64,000 nt of DNA, from NCBI GenBank assembly GCA_002104985.1, contig MCGO01000208.1:1-64000 (forward strand), read 5' to 3'. The stretch comes from Rhizoclosmatium globosum (taxonomy: Eukaryota; Chytridiomycota; Chytridiomycetes; Chytridiales; Chytriomycetaceae). Below are positions 44,257 to 55,668 of this stretch, in pieces. The translations under genes and the position numbers were made by a program. Numbering within the stretch: the stretch's first letter is position 1; each line of letters starts with the position of its first letter. The notes under the pieces are model-generated. The model searched no databases and had not been told where the DNA came from. It saw only the letters and a program-made list of their open reading frames with translations.

Positions 44257-47200
44257 TCTATGTCGCCTGCTTCCATCGCGGAAACTAGGGCTAATGCTGT
44301 GACGGGGGGTATCGGGTCTGGCGCGTGGATCCAGGTTATGAGGAGGATTTGGACTTTTTGGAGGTATTGGGATTCTTTGGTTGTGGTTGTAAGGTGGGAA
44401 GGGTTGGTTGGGGTGGTGGAGATGAGCCTGTCTTTTTGGCGAGGATTGTTGCGTGGATGTGGGAGCGGAGGAGGGTTAATGTTGGTGTGGGGTGTGTTTT
44501 TGAGTGGGTGGAGGGTGCTGGAGGTGTAGAGGTTAGTTTAATTATGGAGAAGAGGGGTGGGTTTTACGTTGCAGCTGTTTTGAGGAAGTAGTATGCAATC
44601 GCGGGCCAGTTATGGCGATTGTAAGGAATCCAGAAATAAGGATTATGTTGGGGATTTTTGGAGGATTGCGGATAGGGCGACTGTCATTGTGTGGGCGAGG
44701 CCGAGACGCATAATTGTGGCGTTTAGATGTGGGATTTGGGTGCAGCCGTGTTTTGAGACTGTAAGAGAAATGCCATAACGGAGAGCGCGACGAATAAGTG
44801 TGTGTATGGAGCGTCGAAGGTCGACGTGTGTAGATACAGCAGTGGTGTAATGATTTGAAGGGATGTTTGAAGGGCGAGGAACCAAGAGGATAAATTCGTC
44901 CCTGATAAGAGACGATTAGCTTTGAAAACAAATTAATTTCGTGAGTACCATTTGGTGCATGATTTCTGGACTTCGTGCAAGTTAAAATGAAGCAAGGTAC
45001 GGTAATGAGAAGAACTGCGCCAGCAGTGCCAGCTCTCGCCACATGTTCGTCATTGTTCCAGCATTTGATGTCAGTTCCAGGAAGGAAAGCATCGGATGGA
45101 CCGTATGTGCATGTCATTTCTTTCGCAAGCTGGTACGTGATGGGAAGAACAAGGAACGTGAGATCGTCGCGGAAACTGCAAGTATAAACTCGAATACTGG
45201 TCGAACAGCAGGAATTCTTCCCAAAACCGCGCGCTTTACACATGGAAACAAAAGAATCGATGAGACCTTGTAAGCCGCGAGGATATGAATAATCGGCATG
45301 AAGTCTGTATTTTGAATCAGCAAAACAATGTCTTGGAAAAAGTCACAAACTCACAATCCCCAACCTCAGGCCAAAAACCATTGCCTTCAAAATCCAAACA
45401 TCCCACCCCCGTTTCTCAAACACACCAACAATACAAACTCCAAGAACCTGCGTATACCGCGCCACAACCCCCGTAAGTGGAACCCACCGCCAACCTCCCC
45501 GCTCAGAAACTACATCCTCTTTCCTCACACCGTATTCCGCGTCTCGAGTCACAACGTATATTACGCTTACGATAATCGCACCGGCAATCATAATCAACGT
45601 CGCGGTTTCGTACAGCGCTCCCGTCTTGGATGTTTCAAGGCTGTGAGGCCAGTTGTGGAGGACGGGGCCGAAGCGGGTTGGGTGTGGAGGCATGTGTGGT
45701 ATTTGGGATGGAGAGGTGTCGCGTCTTTCGAGGGTGGTGCGGAGGTGGGCTTTTGTGGATAGGGGAGGGGTTATGGCGGGTTCGGTTTGTGGGTCGTTTT
45801 GGGAGAGGGGCCCACGGGGGCGACGGAAGGGGGAGTTTGGGTCTGTTGGGAGGGGGTGGTAGTCTTTGGTATCGAGGGGGATGTCGCGTGGGGATGCGGG
45901 GATGTTTAGGTTCTCGAGGGGGGAGGGTGGGTCGTTTATGCTTGGGTCGCGAGAGGAAGCTGGGATGTTTAACTTGCCACGCGGAGATGCGGGTTCATTG
46001 ATGAGAGGATCGCGTGGTGACGCTGGAACGTTTAGTTTGTCTCGCGGGGAAGCAGGTTCATTTATGATTGGGTCTCGTGGGGAAGGAGGCTCGTTGATTA
46101 TTCCATTTGGATCTCTCGGCGATGCTGGAGCATGGATTAAATCTCGTTCTGATAATGGTTCGACGGGGTCATCTGTAACAGTGAGTGGTTGTCCATTTGA
46201 AATACGCTTGGTTCCTGAATCTCTTGGAGACGCGGGAGCATTGATGTTGATGTTGCGTTTATGTGGAGATGGAGGTACATCTATTGTCTTGGTTTTGTTT
46301 TGAGGTTCTGGGCTGGGGTCTTTGACTGGAACTGCGACCTGTAGGTCTTGAGCTTCTGCACGGATAAAATCATGTTCGGATGGGTGAACTGGTGGTGGCT
46401 GGTAGTTTTTAATGGTTTCCATAGTTAGTTGTGTGGAAGGCAGTTGGGGAGAGGTTGAAAGACGTGTGAGGCGGTTTAAGTCGTGTAGGCGAAATTTCTC
46501 TTGTGAAGAGAGTTGAGTTATGTCAGATGATTCATCTGTTGCAAGCGATATACGCGGTTGTTCGTTGGTTATGTCCGATTGTGGTCGTGGAAGGGTATAT
46601 TCTGGCTTTGTGTTGGAGGCTTTCGCAATTTCAATTTGGCTTTCAACGCGATTCTTGGCGAGTTTTCCTTTACGGATTTGACGGTTCAGATCATGTTGCT
46701 TCGATCTTTGTTGGAATGATACGTCTGATGATTTTTGTGGAGAGTCGTTTTTGGTTGGTATGGTTAATGAACGGCGTTGTCTGTCCAGGTCAATATCTTT
46801 TGAACGTTCATGGAAATATTTTAAAGTCTCAGGTATTACTATCTGAGGCTCATCACGTTGGGTGTCGTAGGACGGGAGGTGATGTGAAGGTATATTGTCG
46901 GAAGATTCTTGTCTGAGTTCATCTTCACTGCGAGTTCTTTCTTCACGGTAAGATGTATATGACGGCAAGTGATACGATGGAATGTCTGATGGGCCGGTTT
47001 CCAAGTCGGGTGTGAGAGGAATAGATTCTGATTGAGACTGCGACTCTTCACGAGGATGATTATACGAGGGAAGATGATAAGAAGGAGCGGTATCTTCTGT
47101 ATCCAAGTCCAAAGAACGGGGAATAAGAGTTGGATGTGGAATCAAATGTAAAGACTCGTCGCGTGGACGAATATGTTCCACGTGATCCACGAAATGATAC

Positions 47201-47521
47201 GATGGAATACTATTTTCATCTTCGGCTGGATTTGAAGGAGTAGAATCGGTTGTGGCCATGTGTGACGTTGGATCATTCACTGAGTAGATTGTGATATGAA
47301 CGCTTATTAAAATAACGATACGGATGAAGAAGAACAATTACTCAACTATTTATAATTTGGTCAGAGAGGGTAGAATCAAACTCTGGCTCCTCAGATCCAA
47401 CGGCAGATCCTTGTTGAGGTAAAGTGTCCATCCATTCCTTTTTGAGAGGAACAGCATCTACCAAAATGATCTGAAGAATCAAGAATATGCATATTGCCAG
47501 GAGAGCTGCAGTGGCTTTCAT
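44110..47521 (-). CDS. Large membrane protein with repetitive Pro/Ser cytosolic-type region and C-terminal multi-helix domain
   Basis: Exon 1 (47347-47521) encodes a hydrophobic start (ATAALLAICIFLILQIILVD) and joins, through a 67-nt intron with a GTTGAG donor, to a long exon (47279 to about 45345). That exon holds a disordered ~480-residue region with IPSYHLPSY-type motifs and about eight copies of a PASPRD-type motif, then membrane helices (TLIMIAGAIIVSVIYVV). After an intron near 45300-45350 come another helical segment (FMPIIHILAAYKVSSILLF), a cysteine-containing loop (IKCWNNDEHVARAGTAG) and further helices, with single-base shifts near 45100, 44880 and 44600. The CW..H.. loop before a helix recalls TRP-like/FLC-type fungal and protist membrane proteins; this is tentative. 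The C-terminus falls in repeat R2: the frame as read stops at 44160, the longer form would stop at 44110. Confidence 0.55.
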
Positions 47522-47927
47522 GTTAAAGATGGCGGAGTCGACGGCGACACTGAACGCGTTTTGGCAATCCCTTTTTTCTTCGATAAACAGTAATGTAAAT
47601 CTTACAATCAAAACAAAAAGACTGAACTGCAGGAATCGTGGAAATAAGGGAATATTCTTGTATCAACCCAAATGAAGTTTTGAAGACACCCTGTGATTTG
47701 CAACTGTTGAGGGTCAAGGGTGGATGAATTTAAAAGTAGATGGTATAGAAGATACTGTCTACAACGCGTCTGTGTAGCTAGGAAGAAAACGCGGACACTT
47801 AAATGATTAAATTGGGGGGTGAGAAATCCGGGCAGTGCAAAAATAGTTGGTCATCCAAATTGGTAAAATTTTCAGATGTCCCCCTTTGGCCAAGTTTTTC
47901 CTTCCTCACATTAGACATAGACAGAGG
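47522..47927. other. Divergent intergenic region
   Basis: This holds the promoters of the large membrane-protein gene (minus) and the DDCED-repeat gene (plus). No other gene is supported. Confidence 0.45.
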
Positions 47928-49266
47928 ATGCACGCTTCCCAAGTGATCGCCCTCGCGCTTGCCGCCCTCGCCGCCAACGCCAGTGTTGTTCCAGTGAACC
48001 CATACGCACCCGCACCCGCACCAGCAAACCCAACCTCGTACGTTGCTCCACCACCCGTGCCAACCAAGACAGCGCCAGTGCCAGCGCCAGTTGTTCCATC
48101 CAACCCAACAGCCTACAAGCCAGGCCCAGCACCAGCGACTCCTTCAGACGACTGCGAAGACGTTGTTGTCGATGACTGCGAGGACGACACTCCAGCGCCA
48201 GTTGCCCCACCCTCAAAGCCGCCAGCCGCCCTCATTCCCGCACCTGCTCCAGCTGCGAACACCGACGACTGCGAAGACGATGTTCCCAGCGACGATTGTG
48301 AGGACGACACTCCAAAGCCAGTTGCCCCAACCGCCAAGCCGCCTGCTGGAGTCGTCCCAACGGTCTACTTGCCCGCCCAGACCACCGACGACTGTGAGGA
48401 CGATGCTCCGGTTGCTTCGGCTAAGCCTCCTGCGGCTGTCACTCCGGCTAAGCCTGCTGCTGCCACCACCGACGATTGCGAGGACGAGCCTGTCGATGAC
48501 TGTGAGGACGATGTCCCGGCTCAGTCTGCTGCTTCCTCGGCTAAGCCACCTGCTGCCAACGTGCCTTCTGCCGTTGTCACTGCCTACGGTATGTGTGAAG
48601 TAGTTGTGGTTCATTAAATTGGGTTGTTTAGGGATTTGAATGAATTGAGCGAGCGAGCGATATGTGCATGAGAGCAAAGTGTAGTACTGGAAATGAACAT
48701 GCATTGTAGCAGAAGAGGAATGGGATCGTTAGAGTTGGAGTGTCTTGATCACCGTTGAGTTGACTTGAACTCGGACATCAACCACCATCAGCAACAACAT
48801 CAATCAATCAACAATCATCAACTATATTCAAACACTCGTCATGAATGATGGAGGGAATGGGATACAAAGGAGGGGCAATCAATGATGTGATCCGAAAATT
48901 TTCAAAGGAAGGGTTGTGTGCGTGCCCATGAGAGTAGCAGTGCGAGACAGCTAAGGTCATGCTGGGATATCGAAAAGTGATTCTGGATTCGAAGACGGAA
49001 GGACCAATGTTGGGATGGCAGCTGAAAGACGGAGTTGAACATCTCCATCCCCTCATTTAGAGATTGTAGCAGACACCCAACAAACAAACTCCCACAAATA
49101 CCTGCTCCTCCTACAGTAAAACCTGTAAACTAACGTATGTATTCCCTTTTTCCAAAAAATAGTCCCTGTCTACACCGCCAACAACCTCAAGCCAGCCGGT
49201 ATCTCCAGCGCTTCCAAGGTCTCTGCCGTTGTTGCCGGAGTCCTCGCCTTCTTCCTCGCCATGTAA
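47928..49266 (+). CDS. Secreted GPI-type surface protein with DDCED repeats
   Basis: Exons 47928-48588 and 49163-49266 give 254 residues. A signal peptide (MHASQVIALALAALAANA) is followed by a Pro/Ala-rich region with seven DDCED-type acidic motifs, each with one cysteine, separated by PAPA/KPPAA linkers. The C-terminus (SSASKVSAVVAGVLAFFLAM) looks like a GPI-attachment signal. The spaced Asp/Glu/Cys clusters could bind calcium or other metals or form disulphides between chains; neither is shown. The intron is 574 nt, about ten times longer than usual here, and splits off only the GPI tail, so failure to splice would yield a secreted form ending within the intron. No family recognised. Confidence 0.8.
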
Positions 49267-49538
49267 AAGATTTCACCTATAGACTGGGATTAATACCTTT
49301 TACTTTCCGTTTTCATTTTTTTGGTATTTCCATCTCCCCCTTTACTGTCACATTCGAAATAGACGTGAATTCGAACTTACCCCTACCCCCCCTTCCCTCC
49401 CATTTATGTGTTTATCTTTATAGTTTTACTTTTCTCTTTCACTATTAAAAAAGAGTTACCAAAAATTGTCATACTACCAAATTTAAGATTCATACTACAG
49501 AATCATTTTACATCAAGAGTCCAATCCAACATTTTATT

Positions 49539-51036
49539 TCAGGTTCCAAGAGAGCAAAAAAATAGAGAATATAGTTTTAAAGGGGATTCGTTATTGATAC
49601 GCGTGATGTTGGCTATTGAATCCTTCAAGTTTCTGAGGATATGGTGTTGTGGTTGTGGGAACTGTGGATGTATGTGCTCTTCCCTCCCGTATTCGTATGC
49701 TGTTGAGGTGGAGGTGGGAGTGTGTGGTATTCGTTTGGGTGCCGGTAGTATGGTTCTTGTGGGGGTATTGTGGTGCTGAAGATGGGGAGTAGTATGGTTG
49801 TTGATGGGACGGTGGTGGTGGGGTGTGGGTGATGTTGTCGTGGTGGAGATATGTATGGGGAATGCTTGGGCATAGGTTTCGCCAGGTGGGTAGTATGGTT
49901 CAGGGAAGTAATCCTTCGCGGGGGTGAGGTGGTGGGTAGTAGGATGGTTGGGTGTGTGATTGGATTGTTGTTGGTTGTGGGTATGGCGAGGAGTTGTAGC
50001 GTTGATGAGGTGGTTGAGCATTGTACTCTGGTCGGTGTGGGGTATTGCATAAGGATAAGAGTGGACGCGGGTTGGCTGTAACGGGTTGGGAAGAAGAGGT
50101 CTTGGATGTGCCGGGTATGGTTGTTGTGTGGGATTGATGGGAGTTGTATTTTAGGTCGGGTGAAGGATGTGGAGGTAGGGAGGATCCAGATGAAACATCT
50201 TCTGATGAAGTGGAAGGGATTCGGTAAGTTGGCGGTTTGTTTAAAGCGGCAGCACGTTGTCTTCGCGGTGAGTCACGGTGAGAGTCTGTTTGAGAAGGGG
50301 TGGGAGACATGTGGGAGCTGTGGTAGGTGTAGAGCGGGGTTGAGGGGCTGGTGACGCTGTTGAGACTTGTTCAGTTGGGAGTGGGTATTTTCTAGGACGT
50401 CCGCGTTTTCGTTTTGGTTGGTCCGAAGTTGGGAGGAGGTGCTGGTGACGGTTTACTCCGTTTTCGAGACCGTTTCGGTGGTTCGCCGTCGTCTTCCGAT
50501 GATGATGCTTCTGAGGGAACGTCGTCATCGTCCTCACTTTTCTCCGAATCTTCCTCCTCTTCCTCCGTCGATGAATGTATAACCTTCGATCTTCTTTTCT
50601 TTGGTCGCGTCGGTGCTGGAGAATCACTCTCACTGACACCAGAATCAGTTACTCCAGAAACAACCTTCCTCGGTCGACCTCGACCCCTCTTCACTTGAAC
50701 AACAGGCAGCGGCGGTGACACACTCCCACTCTCTTCATCACTACCATCACTATCACTCTCCTGATTCCGTTCAGCCTGTTTCCTCCGCAACAACCGCAAC
50801 GCCCGATCCCCCAACACATCCACCTCAGTATCCCGTTTCACAACCACCTTTTCGTCATCAACCCCCACAGGAACCCACAACACACGGTCCTTCACGCGCG
50901 TCTTTTTGGGGCGGTCTGAGTCGTCGGATTCGTAAGGGTCGGGAAGGGGGTTGGTTTCGGGAGGGATTGTGGGCGAGGGGCAGATTGGGGAGAGTTTTAA
51001 GAAGTGGGGGTCGTAGGGTGCTGAAAAGTCTGACAT
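49539..51036 (-). CDS. AT-hook protein with low-complexity tail
   Basis: From ATG 51036: an acidic and Ser-rich N-terminal half with a first AT-hook (KRGRGRPRKV near 50670) and a nuclear-localisation-like RPKKRRSK. A second AT-hook (PKRKRGRPRKYP near 50395) lies in another frame, reached through a one-base shift. A long Pro/Tyr/His/Thr-rich tail follows, again split between frames (49900-50310; about 49540-50050). AT-hooks bind the minor groove of A/T DNA, so this is probably a chromatin or transcription factor. The C-terminal end is uncertain, 49539 being the last stop of the most plausible frame. A possible upstream exon with CDICHVRESL at 51545-51713 could belong to it or to another gene. 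Confidence 0.5.
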
Positions 51037-51957
51037 TTCTGAAGGGGTTGGGAGGATGATCCTGTGGAGCGAGGTGGTGGGGCAGGAGGTTTTCGGGAGG
51101 GAATATGGTGTGCGAATATTGCTGTTGTCGGGGTATGTGAGTGGAGGAGCGGGGTGGACGGTTTAGGTTGGTGAGATGTGGACAGGGATTCCTAGGTGTG
51201 TGTTTGTCAGCTTTCATTGAGAGGTTGTTGGTGTTTGGGGTAGGCTCACGTTTACAGCGCCACGCAGGAGAGACCTTTGTATTCGAAATTGAATATGTGC
51301 AGGTAATGTCTCAAAGTTGGTTATGGACTGAGTATTACTTATTTGGCGGAGGATGAGAGGTGTGACGCATTTCCTGTCATTTTGGAGTTAGATTGACGTT
51401 TCTGTTGGTTTTGTGTTGGGTACCAATGCAGCCATTTTGTTGCAAGTGGATTCGAGGAAGAAGAGGCTTTGGTGACGAGAAGGCCAAGCTCAGCGGAGGT
51501 CTAGTTTGGTTGGTCAATTTAGATTTGGTTTTTGATGGAGAACGTGCTTACGAGAGATTCGCGGACATGGCAGATGTCACAAGTTGGTTGAGTGGATGCT
51601 GAAGAAGAGGAGGCAGAGCTCGAGGAAGGAAGGAGGGTCAGGTGATCAGACACACTGTTCTGTGTTATTGAAAACTGCGGCCATCGAACCCATTTAGATT
51701 TAACTGGATTCACTTAATTAAAACAAGCATACTTGGTCCTCCATAGAGACTATGTGCAAACACTTGAGGCAGTTGACAGGACTCAAAGTGTGGTGCAGAT
51801 GAAGTGGTTTTGTCAAACAAGAAAAGGAGAAGGCACAGATTGAGTTCTGCTAAGGAATAGACAGGCTTAGATTGAAAATGAGCGTATTTTAATAATGATA
51901 AGTCAAGTAGTAGTAATTAAGCCTACTCAGCCAAAAAAGGAGAGAGAGGAGAAATAT
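51037..51957. other. Region with a possible zinc-finger-like exon
   Basis: On the minus strand 51545-51713 encodes a Ser-rich segment and CDICHVRESL just before a GTAAGC donor, suggesting an exon of a Cys-containing domain. I could not join it to a continuing frame with matching cysteines. The remainder shows no gene. Confidence 0.3.
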
Positions 51958-52703
51958 TTAGTCTGAATCCCTGTATATATCTAATCCTCCACTAATCTTT
52001 GCTCGCGACCGTGTAACTCTTTTTGTCGTTGTGGACTCTTGAGTGCTTTGTTTCTGTGGTTTGACGATGACAAGCTTCTTCTTCCGCGAGATGATGGGTT
52101 TATCATCAACAGCCCCATCAATATTCTCCTCCTCTTCCTCTTCATTCTCTACCACCTTCCTCTTCTTTACAGTAGCATTCGCCTTTGATCGTGTTTTAGG
52201 ATCAGCAAATGGTTTGTACTTTGCAAAGAGAGCCTGTCCTGGCGCACGCGGAGACGAGTCAGTTGAAGCTGATGAGACTGAGGACGAGGAAGAGCGTGGT
52301 GGTGAATGATGGATTTTGTTACGTTGATTTCGATTTTGATTCTGAGGCAGGTTTGAAGCCTTTGAAGAAGGTGGTTTTCGTGCTAGTTGTTTTGCGAGTC
52401 GTTCGGCAACATCGAATCCAAATGGATCTGCGTCTTCTCCAATTCGCTTTGACCCGACTCGAATTGGACTGAGGAAAGATCGAAGGATTTAGGGTTGGTG
52501 GTGGTGGTGTTGTTGATTCGAGACAGATTTGGCGATGAGAGAGAAACGGCGGAAACGAGAATGTGCGACTGGTCGTTGGTTTTGGTTGGCGGGGCTTTCT
52601 TTGTCAGAGTGCCGTTCTTCTTGGTCGATGGCTGCAACTGCGTCTGGGTCTGGCGGCGCGGTGTGTTGCTGTTGACGAGGGCGAGGGCCGTGCGCGGTGC
52701 CAT
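51958..52703 (-). CDS. Basic nuclear-type protein of unknown function
   Basis: The start ATG at 52703 (MAPRTALALVNSNTPRRQTQ) is followed by Lys/Thr-rich and Ser-rich sequence. After a one-base shift near 52475 the frame continues with a conserved-looking LSPIRVGSKRIGEDADPFGF, then DVAERLAKQL, Ser-rich stretches, KKRKVVENEEEEEE, KRVTRSRAK, and stops at 51958. The total length is not a multiple of three, so there is one indel or a short undetected intron. Nuclear targeting is likely from the basic clusters. I do not recognise the family; the SPIRVG..DPFGF segment is the best handle for a profile search. Confidence 0.5.
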
Positions 52704-53108
52704 CTTGGATAAGTATTTACTTGGAAGAAAAACAAATAAATGACATAAGAGGCAAAAGAGAAGATGTGGAAAAGATAGAGACTCATCCACTGTAAACTAT
52801 GGCTTCATCACATATTTATTATGTAGGTTTGAAAATACTAAAATGTTGTATCCTGCGAGAGATTTATTCTTCACCTCGATTAAAAGGAGAAGCCACACAA
52901 ACAGAGATGCCTCCTGAAAATGAAAGACACAGGAGCGTGCCTCTCGATTCATACGTCTTCTTTCATTTCCGAAATCCTCCCTTGATGGAGGTGTCTTTTC
53001 ACGTGATTTAGCCACTCCAAAGGGCTCAAAATGAAACATGTTTCCCCCTTGAAACATTTGTCTCCCAACAAAGAGTTATACCCATTACCCTTTTCTGTAC
53101 TGGATCGG
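52704..53108. other. Divergent intergenic region
   Basis: This lies between the start of the basic nuclear protein (minus) and that of the GH19 chitinase (plus). No gene is supported here. Confidence 0.4.
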
Positions 53109-54803
53109 ATGCACTGTCTTTCCTTCATTTGCGTGCTGCTCTCTGTCGCTGTCACTCTTTCTGCAGCTCTGCCTTCTCGACGTGTCCGTGTCAGACGTAA
53201 CTCTTCTGTCAAGCTTGTCAAGAAGGACACTCCTCCTCTTTTTCCTTGTACCAACTTGAATGAGTATGGTTGTGATACTACCAATCACTTGTTCCAGTGT
53301 TTGGCGAATCCTGATGATGCGTCTGGATCCTTGGTGTGGCTTCTCACTGGTGATGACTGGTACGTGTATTTTTGATAGCGAATCAAGAGTTATCAGGAGG
53401 AGTACGAGGCGATGAATAGAGAGCGACTGGCAATCATGAAGTATTCGAATGAGGCTGGAAAGTTATGGTTGTGTGCACCTGGAAAACCATCCTCTTTGTA
53501 AAAACCTGATAACAATGACAATACTAACAGTAATATTAGTTCTTCATTTAATACCAATGGTGACAACGCGAAATCTGAAGACACTCCAACCCCACAACCA
53601 AAGCCTCAAGAGGAATCCGATTTAATTGAAGGCGTACAAGCCGCTGCTGTTGAAGCAGCTCCAGCTACGACTCCTGCGACTCCTGCAAACGCGCCACAGC
53701 CTCAGGCAGAGCCACAATCCAAGACACAGACACAAGGAGATACCACCAAGCGGTGCGGAACTTCTTGGACCGACGCTAATAACAAGTGTGGAACTCTTTG
53801 CACGTACAAGGATATTGACTGTCCGTCCGGTGAAAAATGCTTCAGGGACTTGAAGGCAGATGTTTGTGGTGCGAATTCATTGAAGTCTGATCCAGCCACC
53901 ACTACTGCACCTGCACCTGCGCCTCAAACTGAAGCCGACGATTTAATTCAAGGAGTTCAAGCCGCTGTTGTCGATGTAGCCACTGCTCCAGCCCCTGTTT
54001 CTCAACCACAAACAACAGCAGTGGTTCAAGGTGACAACTCTAAGCGATGTGGATCTTCTTGGTCCAATGCAAATGCAAAGTGCGGTTCAATCTGTAGCGA
54101 TGACAATGACTGTGCCAAGGGCGAAAAGTGTTTCAAGGATTTAGCTGTTGACGTCTGTTCTACAAACTCACAAGCTCCTGCGCCAGCACCTCAACCAGAG
54201 ACCTCCGACACCGGGTCATCCGGCTCAGTCTCAACTTCAACATCCTTCTCCTCCTTAATCTCCGAAACTGATTTCAACAACGCGTTGAGCGCGTGTGGAA
54301 TGAGTAAACCAAGTCTCTACTCCTCGTTTGTTAAAGGCTTCAAAGCACCTCTCCTCGGTGGATACAAGGAACTCGCGCTCCTCCTTGGAAACACCGCGCA
54401 TGAGTCAGGCGGGTTCCAATTCCTCGAAGAAATTCAGTGTAAGGGTGTTAGTCAAGTTACCCAGGATTGCCCATATGGATGGTACCACGGCCGTGGATAT
54501 ATCCAGCTCAGTTGGGACTTTAATTATAGAGACGCGGGGAATGCGCTTGGACTTGATTTGTTGGGAAACCCAGATTTGGTTCGAGATGATGAGACGGTGA
54601 ATGTCGCGGTTGTGCAGTGGTATTGGATGACGACTGTGCAGCCATATTTGAAGACGAATGGGTATACGTTTGGGAACAGTGTTTTGATGATTAATGGGCC
54701 TGTTGAGTGTGGCGTGAAGCCGATTTCGTCTGGACGGATTAGTACGTATCAGTGCTTTGAGAGAGTGTTGACGGGGGGAAATGTGGATGCGACTTGGTGT
54801 TAA
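53109..54803 (+). CDS. Secreted GH19 chitinase with N-terminal module and two Cys-rich repeats
   Basis: Signal peptide from ATG 53109 (MHCLSFICVLLSVAVTLSAA), then a ~120-residue module with paired cysteines (PCTNLNEYGCDTTNHLFQC; LWLCAPGKPSS). An intron about 53501-53544 (with ACTAAC) leads to two copies of a Cys-rich chitin-binding-like repeat (RCGTSWTDANNKCGTLC..CF..L..DVC at about 53745-53870, and again 54045-54165), each preceded by a Pro/Ala linker. The C-terminal GH19 domain (about 54235-54803) has NTAHESGGF with the catalytic Glu and WYHGRGYIQLSWDFNY, the family signature. Splicing near 53360-53395 is unclear because the frame changes there. GH19 enzymes hydrolyse chitin with inversion and are rare in fungi outside early-branching groups. 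Confidence 0.82.
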
Positions 54804-54998
54804 ATTCTGTTTCGTTGTTTTTAGATTTCGTTAGTAAGGTGCTTTATGCGTTGAACGCATAATATATTGTGAATAAAATACAGTTTTCAATTGCTCATTG
54901 TTTCGGGCTTACATCTCCTTCGGCGGTTTCATCCAGAAGACGCAACACACTTGAAACAGGGACGGCTTGTTTCATCCCAAAAGTTTTAGTGTTCTGGA

Positions 54999-55618
54999 AT
55001 GGTTCCAAGTTTCGGCGGTAACGTTGCTCATGCGATCACTTCGTCGATAGGGCTGGTCATTAACTCGGCAATCGTACTCGCACTTCTATATACACCCGGT
55101 GTGCTTGTCAGCCGTTTACACTTTGCCTTGTTGTACTTGATGTGTGTGTTCATTGTTGGGAGTTTGCCTATCGCGGCCATGAACATTCGTCTTGCGGTTT
55201 ACCCGACACCTATCCCTGATATCGGAATGCGAATCATTATTCCTACGCAAAGCGGGCTCTGCGATCTTTGCAAGCTAGTGATTCAAGAGAAGAATATCTT
55301 ACTGAATTGAATAGCCGGCTGACAGAGGGCTGAGAGCCTGATGAGGAGGAAGAAATGCGAGCAGCAGCCAACAAAAACATTAGACAAGAGAGGGAAATCT
55401 TGATTGGATGCATTACTCTCTTCTGCTGGTTGATTATTTTCTATACCCCAACACTCGTTGTTCATACACTGCTTGATTTGATTGGCATGGAGGTCAATGA
55501 GCGGGTTGTTATTATGGCGGATGTGTTTTCGGACTTGGATTCTATTTTGACGCCGGCTTTCACTTTGTACTTTCAGCCAGACTTTCGGGATTCTGTTTAT
55601 CACTTTTATTTCGGTTGA
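54999..55618 (+). pseudogene. 7TM receptor relic with the middle helices deleted
   Basis: The first part (54999-55308) encodes two helices (INSAIVLALLYTPGVLVSRL; LLYLMCVFIVGSLPIAAMNI) like those of the intact receptor next to it. The sequence then jumps to a segment equivalent to the end of the third loop and helices 6 and 7 (EILIGCITLFCWLIIFYTPT; FSDLDSILTPAFTLYF). Helices 3-5 are missing and the frame is broken at 55310. A tandem duplicate that has lost about 450 bp. Confidence 0.75.
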
Positions 55619-55668
55619 AAGAGAAATATTGCGGAATCTCGTTTATGTTGTTTTTTTGAGTTCCAATC

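Noticed and set aside
45630..46303. Gly/Arg-rich plus-strand frames with GDAG-type repeats
   Set aside because: They mirror the PASPRD repeats of the minus-strand membrane protein, which has start, splice site and membrane helices.
48213..48704. 163-codon minus-strand open frame
   Set aside because: Antisense of the DDCED-repeat gene; Ser/Arg repeats come from the complement of the acidic motif codons.
51545..51713. Separate zinc-finger gene
   Set aside because: Only one CxxC pair and one donor site are visible; no continuing exon with the remaining ligands could be joined.
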